DNA of 15,055 nt from Campylobacteraceae bacterium (lineage in GTDB: Bacteria; Campylobacterota; Campylobacteria; Campylobacterales; Sulfurovaceae), in contig JALSQB010000057.1 of assembly GCA_026985655.1 (NCBI GenBank), positions 1 through 15,055 of the forward strand, written 5' to 3'. A model generated the notes under the pieces. It was given only the letters and a program-made list of their open reading frames with translations, ran no database searches and was not told the origin of the DNA. Position 1 is the first letter of the stretch; every line of letters starts with the position of its first letter. The translations under genes were made by a program, and so were the position numbers. Shown piece by piece: positions 6,398 to 13,244 of this stretch.

Positions 6398-6964
6398 TCG
6401 GCTTTGTGCTTGTGCCTCTTCATACTCTTGAGGATAATTTAAATTCATAAAAAATCGTTCTTCCTCTATCATAACCTGCTTAACTTTTAAGCTATCGAGG
6501 AGTGATTGTAAACGATGTCTATTGGCTTCTAATGCCTGTTTAGCTTTAGCTAAAAAGCTCCTATGATAAATAGCACAGAGGGGTTCAACACCCTTTAAAG
6601 ATTTAGCAATCACCACATCAACATCTAAGGCTTTGGCTTCATACAGTCTCTTAATCACTTCTTTGTTTACAAAAGGTGCATCGACACTCAAAACAAACAC
6701 TTCATCTATATCCAATGTTTCAAAGATGGACACCAAAGCAACAAGTGGTGAAGCATCGTTATGCACATCGCTAATAATCTCCACTTCAAAATCAAATTTA
6801 TTCTCTTTAGCAGAGAGATAGACTTTCTCAAATAGACTTGATAAACGTCTATATTGGTACTCTGCCAATGAATTATAAGCACCAAAAGGTAAGAGTGCTT
6901 TGTCTGTTTGCATTCGGGAACTCTTTCCACCTGCTAAAATAACAGCCACCTTAGCTTTAAGCAT
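6380..6964 (-). CDS. mobA: Molybdenum cofactor guanylyltransferase MobA
   Basis: Encodes 194 residues of the MobA nucleotidyltransferase family, which joins GMP to molybdopterin to give the MGD cofactor of DMSO-reductase-type enzymes. Seen: the nucleotide-binding signature LAGGKSSRMQTDKALLPFG (10-28; Gln19 where Gly is common), the metal-binding Asp in SVDAPF (93-98, Asp95) and the C-terminal NLNYPQEY motif (174-181). The ATG at 6964 is preferred over a TTG one codon upstream because it shares its A with the TGA stop of the carboxypeptidase gene (TGATG), a translational-coupling arrangement; no Shine-Dalgarno is visible. The 3' end lies 18 bases inside the opposing LysR gene. Molybdoenzyme genes are not in the window. 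Confidence 0.9.
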   Translation of the reverse strand: MLKAKVAVILAGGKSSRMQTDKALLPFGAYNSLAEYQYRRLSSLFEKVYLSAKENKFDFEVEIISDVHNDASPLVALVSIFETLDIDEVFVLSVDAPFVNKEVIKRLYEAKALDVDVVIAKSLKGVEPLCAIYHRSFLAKAKQALEANRHRLQSLLDSLKVKQVMIEEERFFMNLNYPQEYEEAQAQSRLTLLS

Positions 6965-8385
6965 CAAAGGCTACTTGCTACCCATTCAATGACTCTGTTG
7001 GCAAATTTAGCCCCATATTTACGTGAATATTTATCATTTACCAGTACCACAACCACATAGAGTTCACCCGAAGCTCCTTGCACATAACCTGCAATGTTTT
7101 TCACACCTCTAATCGTACCTGTTTTCATCCAAGCTCGACCATAAACAACTGAATGGGCAAAACGATGCTTAATCGTACCATCAATCCCTGCGATAGAGAG
7201 CGTATCCATCCAGCGTTGCCCATAATTTTTGTAGCCATGGTCAAGCAGATTTGCCAAAGACTTAGCTGTTAGTTTTGCTGAACGTGAAAGCCCAGAACCG
7301 TTGTCAATGTGTGTTGTTCCTTGTTCTAAAATCAAATGTTTATTTAGTATATTTTCAATTGCTTTTCTACTTTTATAAAGGGTACTTGAACCTTTAAAAC
7401 TCACAGCACCCATAGAATACATTAACTGTCTTGCCATAAGGTTATCAGACTTTTTAGCCGTGGTAGCAATAACCGATTCAAGCGTGTCAGAGTAGTGTGA
7501 AAAAAGATACTTTGCCTTATGTGGTACTTTTTGTAATTTAAGTGTTCCTGTAAGTCCAACACCTTTGTTTTTTAAAATTGTTTTCAAAGCAAAATAGAAT
7601 GCACGGTGAGGCATAGAGATAACTTTACACACCTTTCTCTGTCCACAATGTTTAGAGAGTTTACCTGTTAAAAATACCGTTGAACGACCAGCACTATTGG
7701 TTTTAATATTGACTCTAGGCCAAGAACGACTTCCTCTACAAGAACCATTGACCATGCGTAATTTATTGATAACCTTATAGCTTTCGTCAGCTACATCTTT
7801 ACTAATCTTTGCACTTCTTCTATGTGGTGTAATACAGATGGTACTTTGTCGTTTATTAAACATAATCGCATCAGGCATAGCATTATAGGGACTGTAAACA
7901 TTTTCATCAAAACCAGAGTTATTTTTACGACTCACTTGAAAAAGTGTTCGGTCAATGACAATATTTCCCTTAATTTTAGAGATACCTGCTGATTTAATTT
8001 GAGAAGCAATATTGTAAACATCATCTGTGTTTAAAACAGGGTCACCTGAAGCTTTTACATATAAGTCACCATATAGCACACCATTTCTGATTTTACCACT
8101 ATGGTAAAATTTTGTCTCCCAACGATAATCAAAACCCAACTTTAACAAAGAAGAGTAAGTCGTTAAAAGTTTCATCACAGAAGCAGGTGTACGTTTTCGA
8201 TGGGCTTGCCAAGAGACCATAGGTGTTTGAGAATGAACTGATTGTATGTAGATACTATAGTGACTAGGATTAAGGGGTATATCTGAAATTTCAGCTTCCA
8301 ATTCAGCAGGAATAGTCTCTGCAAAAGCAGTACTAACATAGAGTAATATTAAAATCAATATTTTTTGTAACGTATTTATAATCAT
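6964..8385 (-). CDS. dacB: D-alanyl-D-alanine carboxypeptidase/endopeptidase, peptidase S13 (PBP4 type)
   Basis: A 473-residue periplasmic penicillin-binding protein that trims the terminal D-Ala of peptidoglycan stem peptides and/or cuts peptide cross-links. The N-terminus is a signal peptide ending near residue 22 (..YVSTAFAE). The three active-site motifs of the family are present: S69-V-M-K72, S313-D-N315 and K421-T-G423; also DNGSGLSR (361-368). Between the first two lies the long insertion domain typical of S13 enzymes. Four cysteines occur in that insert (184, 216, 247, 253) and could form disulfides. The ATG at 8385 has AAGGA on the reverse strand (8391-8395). It is followed directly by mobA, an unexpected operon partner. 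Confidence 0.93.
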   Translation of the reverse strand: MIINTLQKILILILLYVSTAFAETIPAELEAEISDIPLNPSHYSIYIQSVHSQTPMVSWQAHRKRTPASVMKLLTTYSSLLKLGFDYRWETKFYHSGKIRNGVLYGDLYVKASGDPVLNTDDVYNIASQIKSAGISKIKGNIVIDRTLFQVSRKNNSGFDENVYSPYNAMPDAIMFNKRQSTICITPHRRSAKISKDVADESYKVINKLRMVNGSCRGSRSWPRVNIKTNSAGRSTVFLTGKLSKHCGQRKVCKVISMPHRAFYFALKTILKNKGVGLTGTLKLQKVPHKAKYLFSHYSDTLESVIATTAKKSDNLMARQLMYSMGAVSFKGSSTLYKSRKAIENILNKHLILEQGTTHIDNGSGLSRSAKLTAKSLANLLDHGYKNYGQRWMDTLSIAGIDGTIKHRFAHSVVYGRAWMKTGTIRGVKNIAGYVQGASGELYVVVVLVNDKYSRKYGAKFANRVIEWVASSL

Positions 8386-8408
8386 AGAGTTCCTTGTAAA
8401 GTTTTATG

Positions 8409-8414
8409 ATAATA
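8409..8414 (-). promoter_or_regulatory. Possible -10 element of dacB-mobA
   Basis: Reads TATTAT on the reverse strand, 23 bases before the dacB start codon, leaving room for a short leader with AAGGA. The preceding gene on this strand ends at 8454, so this short gap could either hold the promoter of the dacB-mobA unit or be read through from upstream. Confidence 0.35.
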
Positions 8415-8453
8415 GAAAAACTTTAAAGAAAAAGCAAAAATAGGTGCTTTTAA

Positions 8454-8795
8454 TTAGCAAACCATCCAATTTTCCATTTTAAACACATCTTCAGTGCAAG
8501 GCATACCTTTCCAACCTGCACTTTCGAGGTACATCATCTTCCCACCAAAGTAGCCCACCACATACATCTCTTTGTAAATGGGGTACATACCTCCAGCAAA
8601 CATAGAAAAAATATCATCATAAACACTAGGGTGTTCATAGTGTTCAAAATCTAAAGAGTGCAACACGATAAGAGCATAGTGAAGCATCTCATTTTTAAGC
8701 ATAGTCTGGCTTAATACATAATAAGCAGGATAACTAACAGAGGGGTCTTCAACCAGCTCCGTAACATAGAGTCGTTCTTTTTTCTTCTGGTACAT
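8454..8795 (-). CDS. Conserved-looking hypothetical protein, 113 residues
   Basis: I do not recognise this protein. It is 113 residues, soluble-looking, without signal peptide or membrane segment. It is rich in Tyr, Met and acidic residues, starts with a basic stretch (YQKKKERLYVTELVEDP) and ends with Cys-Trp-containing segments (AGWKGMPC at 93-100 and ENWMVC at the end). Codon use matches the neighbours, supporting a real gene. No Shine-Dalgarno precedes the ATG at 8795, and a TAAAAT hexamer lies six bases upstream, so it may be leaderless. The gene is divergent from the mini-gene/sbcC pair and 68 bases upstream of dacB on the same strand. Confidence 0.7.
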   Translation of the reverse strand: MYQKKKERLYVTELVEDPSVSYPAYYVLSQTMLKNEMLHYALIVLHSLDFEHYEHPSVYDDIFSMFAGGMYPIYKEMYVVGYFGGKMMYLESAGWKGMPCTEDVFKMENWMVC

Positions 8796-8801
8796 AAGCG
8801 T

Positions 8802-8807
8802 ATTTTA
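8802..8807 (-). promoter_or_regulatory. Possible -10 element of the 113-residue gene
   Basis: Reads TAAAAT on the reverse strand, with six bases between it and the ATG at 8795. If used, transcription would start at the start codon, matching the lack of a ribosome binding site. A run of T/A follows upstream toward the divergent promoter at 8861. Confidence 0.4.
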
Positions 8808-8860
8808 GACTATTTTTTTTATTTAGCCTAGTAATATGTCAAATTGTAATAAAAATAAGA

Positions 8861-8866
8861 TAAAAT
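8861..8866 (+). promoter_or_regulatory. Probable -10 element of the mini-gene/sbcC unit
   Basis: TAAAAT, preceded by AGA, lies 30 bases before the start codon at 8897, with GGAG at 8884-8887 as ribosome binding site. No canonical -35 is seen at the expected spacing; the upstream DNA is A/T-rich. Confidence 0.45.
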
Positions 8867-8896
8867 CACCTTTTTAAAAGAATGGAGTAAAAAAGT

Positions 8897-9040
8897 ATGA
8901 GCCAAGAAAAGAATAAAAATATAAAAGAAGATAATAATAAGCTCTCAAAAATTGATAAACTTTTTTTAAAACGCATCAAAGATTTAAAGCCTGAAGAGCA
9001 AAAGATGTTATTAGAACTCTATCAAGAGATACAAGCATGA
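8897..9040 (+). CDS. Small charged helical protein, 47 residues, coupled to sbcC
   Basis: A 47-codon frame that I do not recognise. It begins ATGAGCCAAGAA with GGAG nine bases upstream (8884-8887) and ends in TGA that overlaps the sbcC ATG as ATGA (9037-9040). The protein is highly charged: a Lys/Asn/Glu-rich N-terminus followed by an amphipathic helix-like part (KIDKLFLKRIKDL, then KPEEQKMLLELYQEIQA). No membrane segment or cysteine. Promoter, ribosome binding site and four-base overlap all indicate a translated frame; it may be a functional partner of SbcC or merely a leader that couples sbcC translation. Confidence 0.65.
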   Translation: MSQEKNKNIKEDNNKLSKIDKLFLKRIKDLKPEEQKMLLELYQEIQA

Positions 9041-12000
9041 AGATTTTAAAACTTACGCTCAATAATATCAATTCACTTAAAGGTATTCATATTATTGACT
9101 TTAAAGATAAAAAGCTCAATGATAAACTCTTTATTATTAGTGGAGAGACAGGTTCTGGAAAAAGTACCCTACTCGATGCCATCTCTTTAGCACTTTATGG
9201 TGAAACCCAACGTATTGATTTCACTCAATCTAGCCAACTCATTACCCAAGGGGCTAGCAACGCGTATGCTGAAGTCATTTTTGAAATAAACGCTCAAGAG
9301 TACCGTAGTAGATTTGAACAAACACTAGAAGCAAATGTATGTCGTGCCAATATGTCCTTAAAAAGCAAAGGCAAAATTTTAATGGAAGGAGTCCCCCAAG
9401 TAGTTCATAAAAATACTGAATTGATTGGATTAGACTTTGAACAGTTCTCCTCTTCTATTGTCCTCTCACAAGGTCTTTTTGATAGATTTTTAAAAGCTAA
9501 GCCCCAAGAGCAACTGGCCTTACTTGAACAATTTAATCAAACCCAAGTTTATGCAGATATTTCAAAAAAAGTTTATGCACGCTATTCACAAGAAGAGTTA
9601 AAATTAAAAGAGATGGAAGAGGCTTTAAAAGACTTAACCAGTCTCTCTCCAGAGGAACGTAATAGCTTAGAACTAACGCAAAAAAAGCTTAAGGAAGAGC
9701 GACAAAAATATAACTTAGAACAGTTAATTCATCAATATAATCAGAAGCTTCAATTTAATACCTTACAGCGTGAAGTAGAACTATCAAAAAAAGAGTTAGA
9801 TAGCTTACAACAAAAACTAATAAACAAACAATTAGATGAAAAATCCTATTTTGATTTTATGCGTTTTTATAAACAAGAACAGAAGAAAATAGAACAAGCC
9901 AAACTACTCGAACAAGAATCTAACTTCAGTCAAAAAAACTTAAGCAATATTAACAATGAAGTGACACAGATGCAAAACAAGCTTCTCACTTTACAAGAGC
10001 TATTAACGCTTAAAACACAAAAAAGAGAACAGCTCTATGCCCATGAGAAACATTTAAGTAAAGAGCTAGAGAATATGCCAAATATGGTACATTTACAACA
10101 AAATTATACTTTAATTATTAGTAAATATCATGAGCGAGATAAAGCCCATAAAGAGTTACAAAAAATTAAAGAATTAGTATTTGAAGCCTTAGATGAAAAA
10201 CCTATTTTAGCAAAAATTACGCTCAAAGAAAAAAGCTATTTTGAACTTGAAGAAAAAATAAAATCCGAACAGATTGATAAAGTAGAACATGACCATCTTC
10301 TCATTGTCAATAAAATTGCTAAACTTGAAGAGAAAAAAAATCTTGAAAATGCCATTAAAAAATTAGAGATAGAGCATCAAGAATTCCAAGAGAAATTAAG
10401 CATTCAAACAGAAAAAAAAGAAACAGTTAAAGAGGAGAGAGATGAACTCCAAGAGATAATTGAAGCGATTGAAAATAAAATTTTACTCGAAGAGAAAATT
10501 ATCAATTATGAAGAAGAGAGAGCCAAACTCAAAGAGGGAGACCCTTGTCCTCTATGTGGTTCTCATGACCACCCTCTTTTCTCTGAAGAGATTAAACCCA
10601 ACCGAACAAAATCACTTTTAGAAAAAAAACGTAAAGAGATGAATATCATTCTTAAGTGCGATGAACAATACGAAAAAGAGCTTATTACATTAACTTTAAA
10701 AGTCGAAAATATCCAAAAGACTAAAGAGCATAAAACAAAAAGTTTAGAAACCTTATCCGAAATAAAGGGTGATATAGCCTTTTTAAAAAAAGAAGAAGCG
10801 AAATTATCTCATCGTATGCAAAATATTCAACAACAAAGAGAGAATTTAACGCAAGTACAACAACAACTGTTTCAAGAGAAAGAGAAGCTTTTACTCATTC
10901 GAGAACAGATACAACGTCAAGAGAATCATAAAAAAATTGAAAATGAACAAGTATTAAAACTTCAAGAACTTAATCACTATCTCTTAAATACCCTAAAGAT
11001 GTATGGAATCTCTTTTGATGGACAAAGCTTAGTAATATTAAACGCCAAACAGAAACGCTATGAATCGTTAATAGCACAACTCAAAGAGGTGAGCGTTCAG
11101 CTTCACCCTATTGAAGGTGAAATTATCCAAGCAAATGCACAAAAGAGTTATATCGAAGAGAGCTTACAATCTTTAAAAAAACGACTATCAACCCAAAAAT
11201 GTAATCTTGTCTTAATAGAACAAAACTGTACTGCTTTACTCAATAATAATAAAAATAGCTCTCTCTACGCTGAAGAGTTAAAGCAAAAGTTTACAGAGCA
11301 TCAAACACGTTATGAACAATATAGCACCTTAAAAAAATCGTTTGAACTGAAGAAACAGCACTATTTTTCAAATATGGAAAAATTAGAACATCAACAACAT
11401 CTCAAAATGGTCTCTCTTGATGCAATTGAAAAAGAGAAAAACAGTGTAGAAGAGAGAAGCTCTGTGATTAATCAAGAACTCGGAGTCATTCAACATAAAT
11501 TAGAAGAGGATACCCTACGCTTAAAGAAGCTGAAAGAGGAAAAACAAACATTAGAAGAGCAAAAAGTCATCATGCAAAGATGGTATAAGATGAACGAACT
11601 CATAGGTTCACAAGATGGACGTAAGTACCAAGCCTATGCTCAAATCCAATATTTAGAAACACTTGTTAGCCGTGCTAATCATTATCTTGAACAGTTAAAC
11701 CACCGATACACATTGGAGATTAAAATAGAAGGCTTAGAACTTGAAATCATAGATTCAGTGTTAAAAGGGAAGAGATCTGTTGCTACACTTTCAGGAGGAG
11801 AAAGCTTTATTGTTAGTTTAGCACTCTCCTTTGCACTTTTAGAGCTTAACAGTTCAAGGGTTACACTCGACACACTTTTTTTAGATGAAGGATTTGAAAC
11901 CTTAGATGATAAAAGTTTAAAATTTTTAATTGATGCCCTCAAAAAATTTAATTTCAAAAACAAAACCATTGGGATTGTCACACATCTCTCTTTGCTCAAA

Positions 12001-12066
12001 GAACATATTCATAATGGTATTCAAATCGAAAAACAACAAGGTGGAGTTAGTCGGGTTTTAATATAA
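9037..12066 (+). CDS. sbcC: SbcC/Rad50-type DNA repair ATPase
   Basis: A 1009-residue SbcC, the ATPase and long-coiled-coil arm of the SbcCD nuclease that opens hairpins and processes DNA ends. Seen in order: N-terminal lobe with LTLNNINSLKG (7-17) and Walker A GETGSGKST (36-44); Q-loop region LSQGLFDRFLKA (143-154); two long coiled-coil arms (about 170-490 and 520-870); zinc hook CPLC (Cys504, Cys507) at the apex; C-terminal lobe with the ABC signature LSGGE (918-922) and Walker B LFLDEGFETLD (947-957). Length fits the family (E. coli about 1048). Translation is probably coupled to the mini-gene through ATGA. The nuclease partner sbcD, often adjacent, is not in the window. Confidence 0.94.
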   Translation: MKILKLTLNNINSLKGIHIIDFKDKKLNDKLFIISGETGSGKSTLLDAISLALYGETQRIDFTQSSQLITQGASNAYAEVIFEINAQEYRSRFEQTLEANVCRANMSLKSKGKILMEGVPQVVHKNTELIGLDFEQFSSSIVLSQGLFDRFLKAKPQEQLALLEQFNQTQVYADISKKVYARYSQEELKLKEMEEALKDLTSLSPEERNSLELTQKKLKEERQKYNLEQLIHQYNQKLQFNTLQREVELSKKELDSLQQKLINKQLDEKSYFDFMRFYKQEQKKIEQAKLLEQESNFSQKNLSNINNEVTQMQNKLLTLQELLTLKTQKREQLYAHEKHLSKELENMPNMVHLQQNYTLIISKYHERDKAHKELQKIKELVFEALDEKPILAKITLKEKSYFELEEKIKSEQIDKVEHDHLLIVNKIAKLEEKKNLENAIKKLEIEHQEFQEKLSIQTEKKETVKEERDELQEIIEAIENKILLEEKIINYEEERAKLKEGDPCPLCGSHDHPLFSEEIKPNRTKSLLEKKRKEMNIILKCDEQYEKELITLTLKVENIQKTKEHKTKSLETLSEIKGDIAFLKKEEAKLSHRMQNIQQQRENLTQVQQQLFQEKEKLLLIREQIQRQENHKKIENEQVLKLQELNHYLLNTLKMYGISFDGQSLVILNAKQKRYESLIAQLKEVSVQLHPIEGEIIQANAQKSYIEESLQSLKKRLSTQKCNLVLIEQNCTALLNNNKNSSLYAEELKQKFTEHQTRYEQYSTLKKSFELKKQHYFSNMEKLEHQQHLKMVSLDAIEKEKNSVEERSSVINQELGVIQHKLEEDTLRLKKLKEEKQTLEEQKVIMQRWYKMNELIGSQDGRKYQAYAQIQYLETLVSRANHYLEQLNHRYTLEIKIEGLELEIIDSVLKGKRSVATLSGGESFIVSLALSFALLELNSSRVTLDTLFLDEGFETLDDKSLKFLIDALKKFNFKNKTIGIVTHLSLLKEHIHNGIQIEKQQGGVSRVLI

Positions 12067-12078
12067 AACATACCAACA

Positions 12079-12642
12079 CTACTCACTTAAAACAACTTCA
12101 ACTTCCTCTAAAGGAGTATGCATGACTTTTTCCATCGCAAGGTTAATGGCAGTTGGTAAATCTTTTTCATTGCTTAAAATTTGCGAAGATTTCGCAACTT
12201 CCATAGGTTCAATAAATTCTTGATTTGAGGGCTTCATTACCAATGTTTCTTTTTCTATATTCTCTTTTTCTATATTCTCTTTTTGAAAAAGTTTTTTTTC
12301 CACGCGACTTAATTTTGCTCTAAGTTTTTGACAGCTTCTCTTCTCATTTTTTTTGCTTATTAAAAGCTCTTTTTTTACTAAAGACAACTCTTTTTGTATC
12401 TTTTTCACTTTGGCTTCTTCACGTTGTTTATAATGACGAAATTTTTGCTTCATCGCTTCCAACTCTTTATTTGAGTTTTTTACTTGATTGTTTTTAATTT
12501 TTTTAAATTTTTCAATATTTGTTAATGTTTTTTGTAGAAGTTTTATTAACTCAAATTTAGAAAGGGTAGTTTTATCGCTACTTATATTCTGAGATAGACT
12601 AAAACTCATCAAGAAGACAACTAAAATAAAACTTTTTTGCAT
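12079..12642 (-). CDS. Exported coiled-coil protein of unknown function
   Basis: A 187-residue protein that I cannot assign. The N-terminus MQKSFILVVFLMSFSLSQ is a signal peptide. Mature residues from about 25 to 125 are a strongly basic, Lys/Glu-rich segment with heptad-like Leu/Ile spacing, probably a coiled coil; the final 60 residues are acidic (..PLEEVEVVLSE). The ATG at 12642 is chosen over one nine codons upstream because AAGGA (12652-12656, reverse strand) precedes it at nine bases and because the upstream ATG would leave no room after the -10. It contains a 15-bp tandem duplication. The gene is convergent with sbcC (12 bases between stops) and divergent from the Hsp20-like/repeat-protein pair. 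Confidence 0.75.
   Translation of the reverse strand: MQKSFILVVFLMSFSLSQNISSDKTTLSKFELIKLLQKTLTNIEKFKKIKNNQVKNSNKELEAMKQKFRHYKQREEAKVKKIQKELSLVKKELLISKKNEKRSCQKLRAKLSRVEKKLFQKENIEKENIEKETLVMKPSNQEFIEPMEVAKSSQILSNEKDLPTAINLAMEKVMHTPLEEVEVVLSE
12249..12284 (-). repeat. In-frame 15-bp tandem repeat in the coiled-coil gene
   Basis: The unit CTTTTTCTATATTCT occurs twice head to tail (12249-12263, 12264-12278), followed by a partial third copy CTTTTT (12279-12284). On the coding strand it gives two ENIEK units in a row. As 15 is a multiple of three, copy-number change would lengthen or shorten the protein by five residues without breaking the frame. Confidence 0.8.
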
Positions 12643-12669
12643 GTTTGTTTTTCCTTGATTTTTTCCCAA

Positions 12670-12675
12670 ATAATA
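12670..12675 (-). promoter_or_regulatory. Probable -10 element of the exported coiled-coil gene
   Basis: Reads TATTAT on the reverse strand, 27 bases before the chosen ATG at 12642, leaving a leader that includes AAGGA. It would place the transcription start close to the longer candidate start codon at 12669, which argues against that codon. Confidence 0.4.
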
Positions 12676-12705
12676 ACATTTTTAATTATATATTATTCCT
12701 TAATA

Positions 12706-12714
12706 TGATATACT
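12706..12714 (+). promoter_or_regulatory. Extended -10 promoter of the Hsp20-like/repeat-protein pair
   Basis: TGATATACT, a TGn extension plus TATACT, lies 24 bases before the start codon at 12739. It is the same type of element as that of ywbE. AGGAG at 12727-12731 is the ribosome binding site. The A/T-rich stretch 12676-12705 separates it from the divergent promoter. Confidence 0.55.
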
Positions 12715-12738
12715 TCCCATTAAACTAGGAGTATAATA

Positions 12739-13218
12739 ATGATAATTAAACATACGCTCACAATATTATTAATAAGCCTTTGTTCTAGCTATTCTCTTGC
12801 TGAGGAAAATTTACAAACAACGATCTATGATGGTGCTGAAGAGATGATACGTTTTGATGAAAAATTAAATCAAGCCATTAGAGAGCATAATCAGATAGAT
12901 AATGAAGATGAAATAGATTTAGACAATATGCAAGTCAATGATTTTTTAGAAACACCTCAAGGCTATCTCTTAGAACAGGAGATTGAGAATTATGAGGAGA
13001 CCGAAGTTAATGTTAATATAGAAAATGACTTATTGATTATCTCTACTAAAACATTAGATAAAGATTTTTTTAGCACGGAATTAAATAATACAGAACTTAC
13101 TACGGTAAGTTCACTCTCTCTTTCTTTGATAATCCCTAATAATGCCGATCAAAATAAGATGCAAAAAAAATATGAAAATGGTAAATTAACCATTATATTT
13201 CCGTATAAAAGTAAATAA
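12739..13218 (+). CDS. Exported protein with Hsp20/alpha-crystallin-like C-terminal domain
   Basis: A 159-residue protein with a signal peptide (1-21, ..SSYSLA|EE) followed by an acidic helical stretch (about 22-68) and a C-terminal region that follows the pattern of small heat shock proteins: DFLETPQGYLLEQEIENYEE (68-87), VNVNIENDLLIIST (90-103), a hydrophobic strand SLSLSLIIP (125-133), and YENGKLTIIFP (145-155) with the G-x-L motif (Gly148, Leu150). Family knowledge: such domains bind unfolding proteins without ATP, normally in the cytoplasm. Export to the periplasm is inferred from the signal peptide. Promoter TGATATACT and AGGAG (12727-12731) support the start. The repeat protein gene follows after 26 bases, probably in the same operon. 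Domain assignment is by eye. Confidence 0.75.
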   Translation: MIIKHTLTILLISLCSSYSLAEENLQTTIYDGAEEMIRFDEKLNQAIREHNQIDNEDEIDLDNMQVNDFLETPQGYLLEQEIENYEETEVNVNIENDLLIISTKTLDKDFFSTELNNTELTTVSSLSLSLIIPNNADQNKMQKKYENGKLTIIFPYKSK

Positions 13219-13244
13219 ACTTAAAAATAATATAAAGAAGTTAA

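Noticed and set aside
6965..6967. TTG start one codon upstream for mobA
   Set aside because: Possible but less likely than the ATG that overlaps the dacB stop as TGATG; the difference is a single residue.
9037..12066. Alternative identity as SMC or RecN
   Set aside because: The CPLC zinc hook in the middle of the coiled coil and the NSLKG N-terminal motif are SbcC/Rad50 features; SMC has a globular hinge and RecN is much shorter.
12643..12669. Nine-codon N-terminal extension of the exported coiled-coil protein
   Set aside because: The upstream ATG lacks a ribosome binding site, would lie at the predicted transcription start, and would put charged residues (GKNQGKTN) before the signal peptide; the ATG at 12642 has AAGGA at proper spacing.
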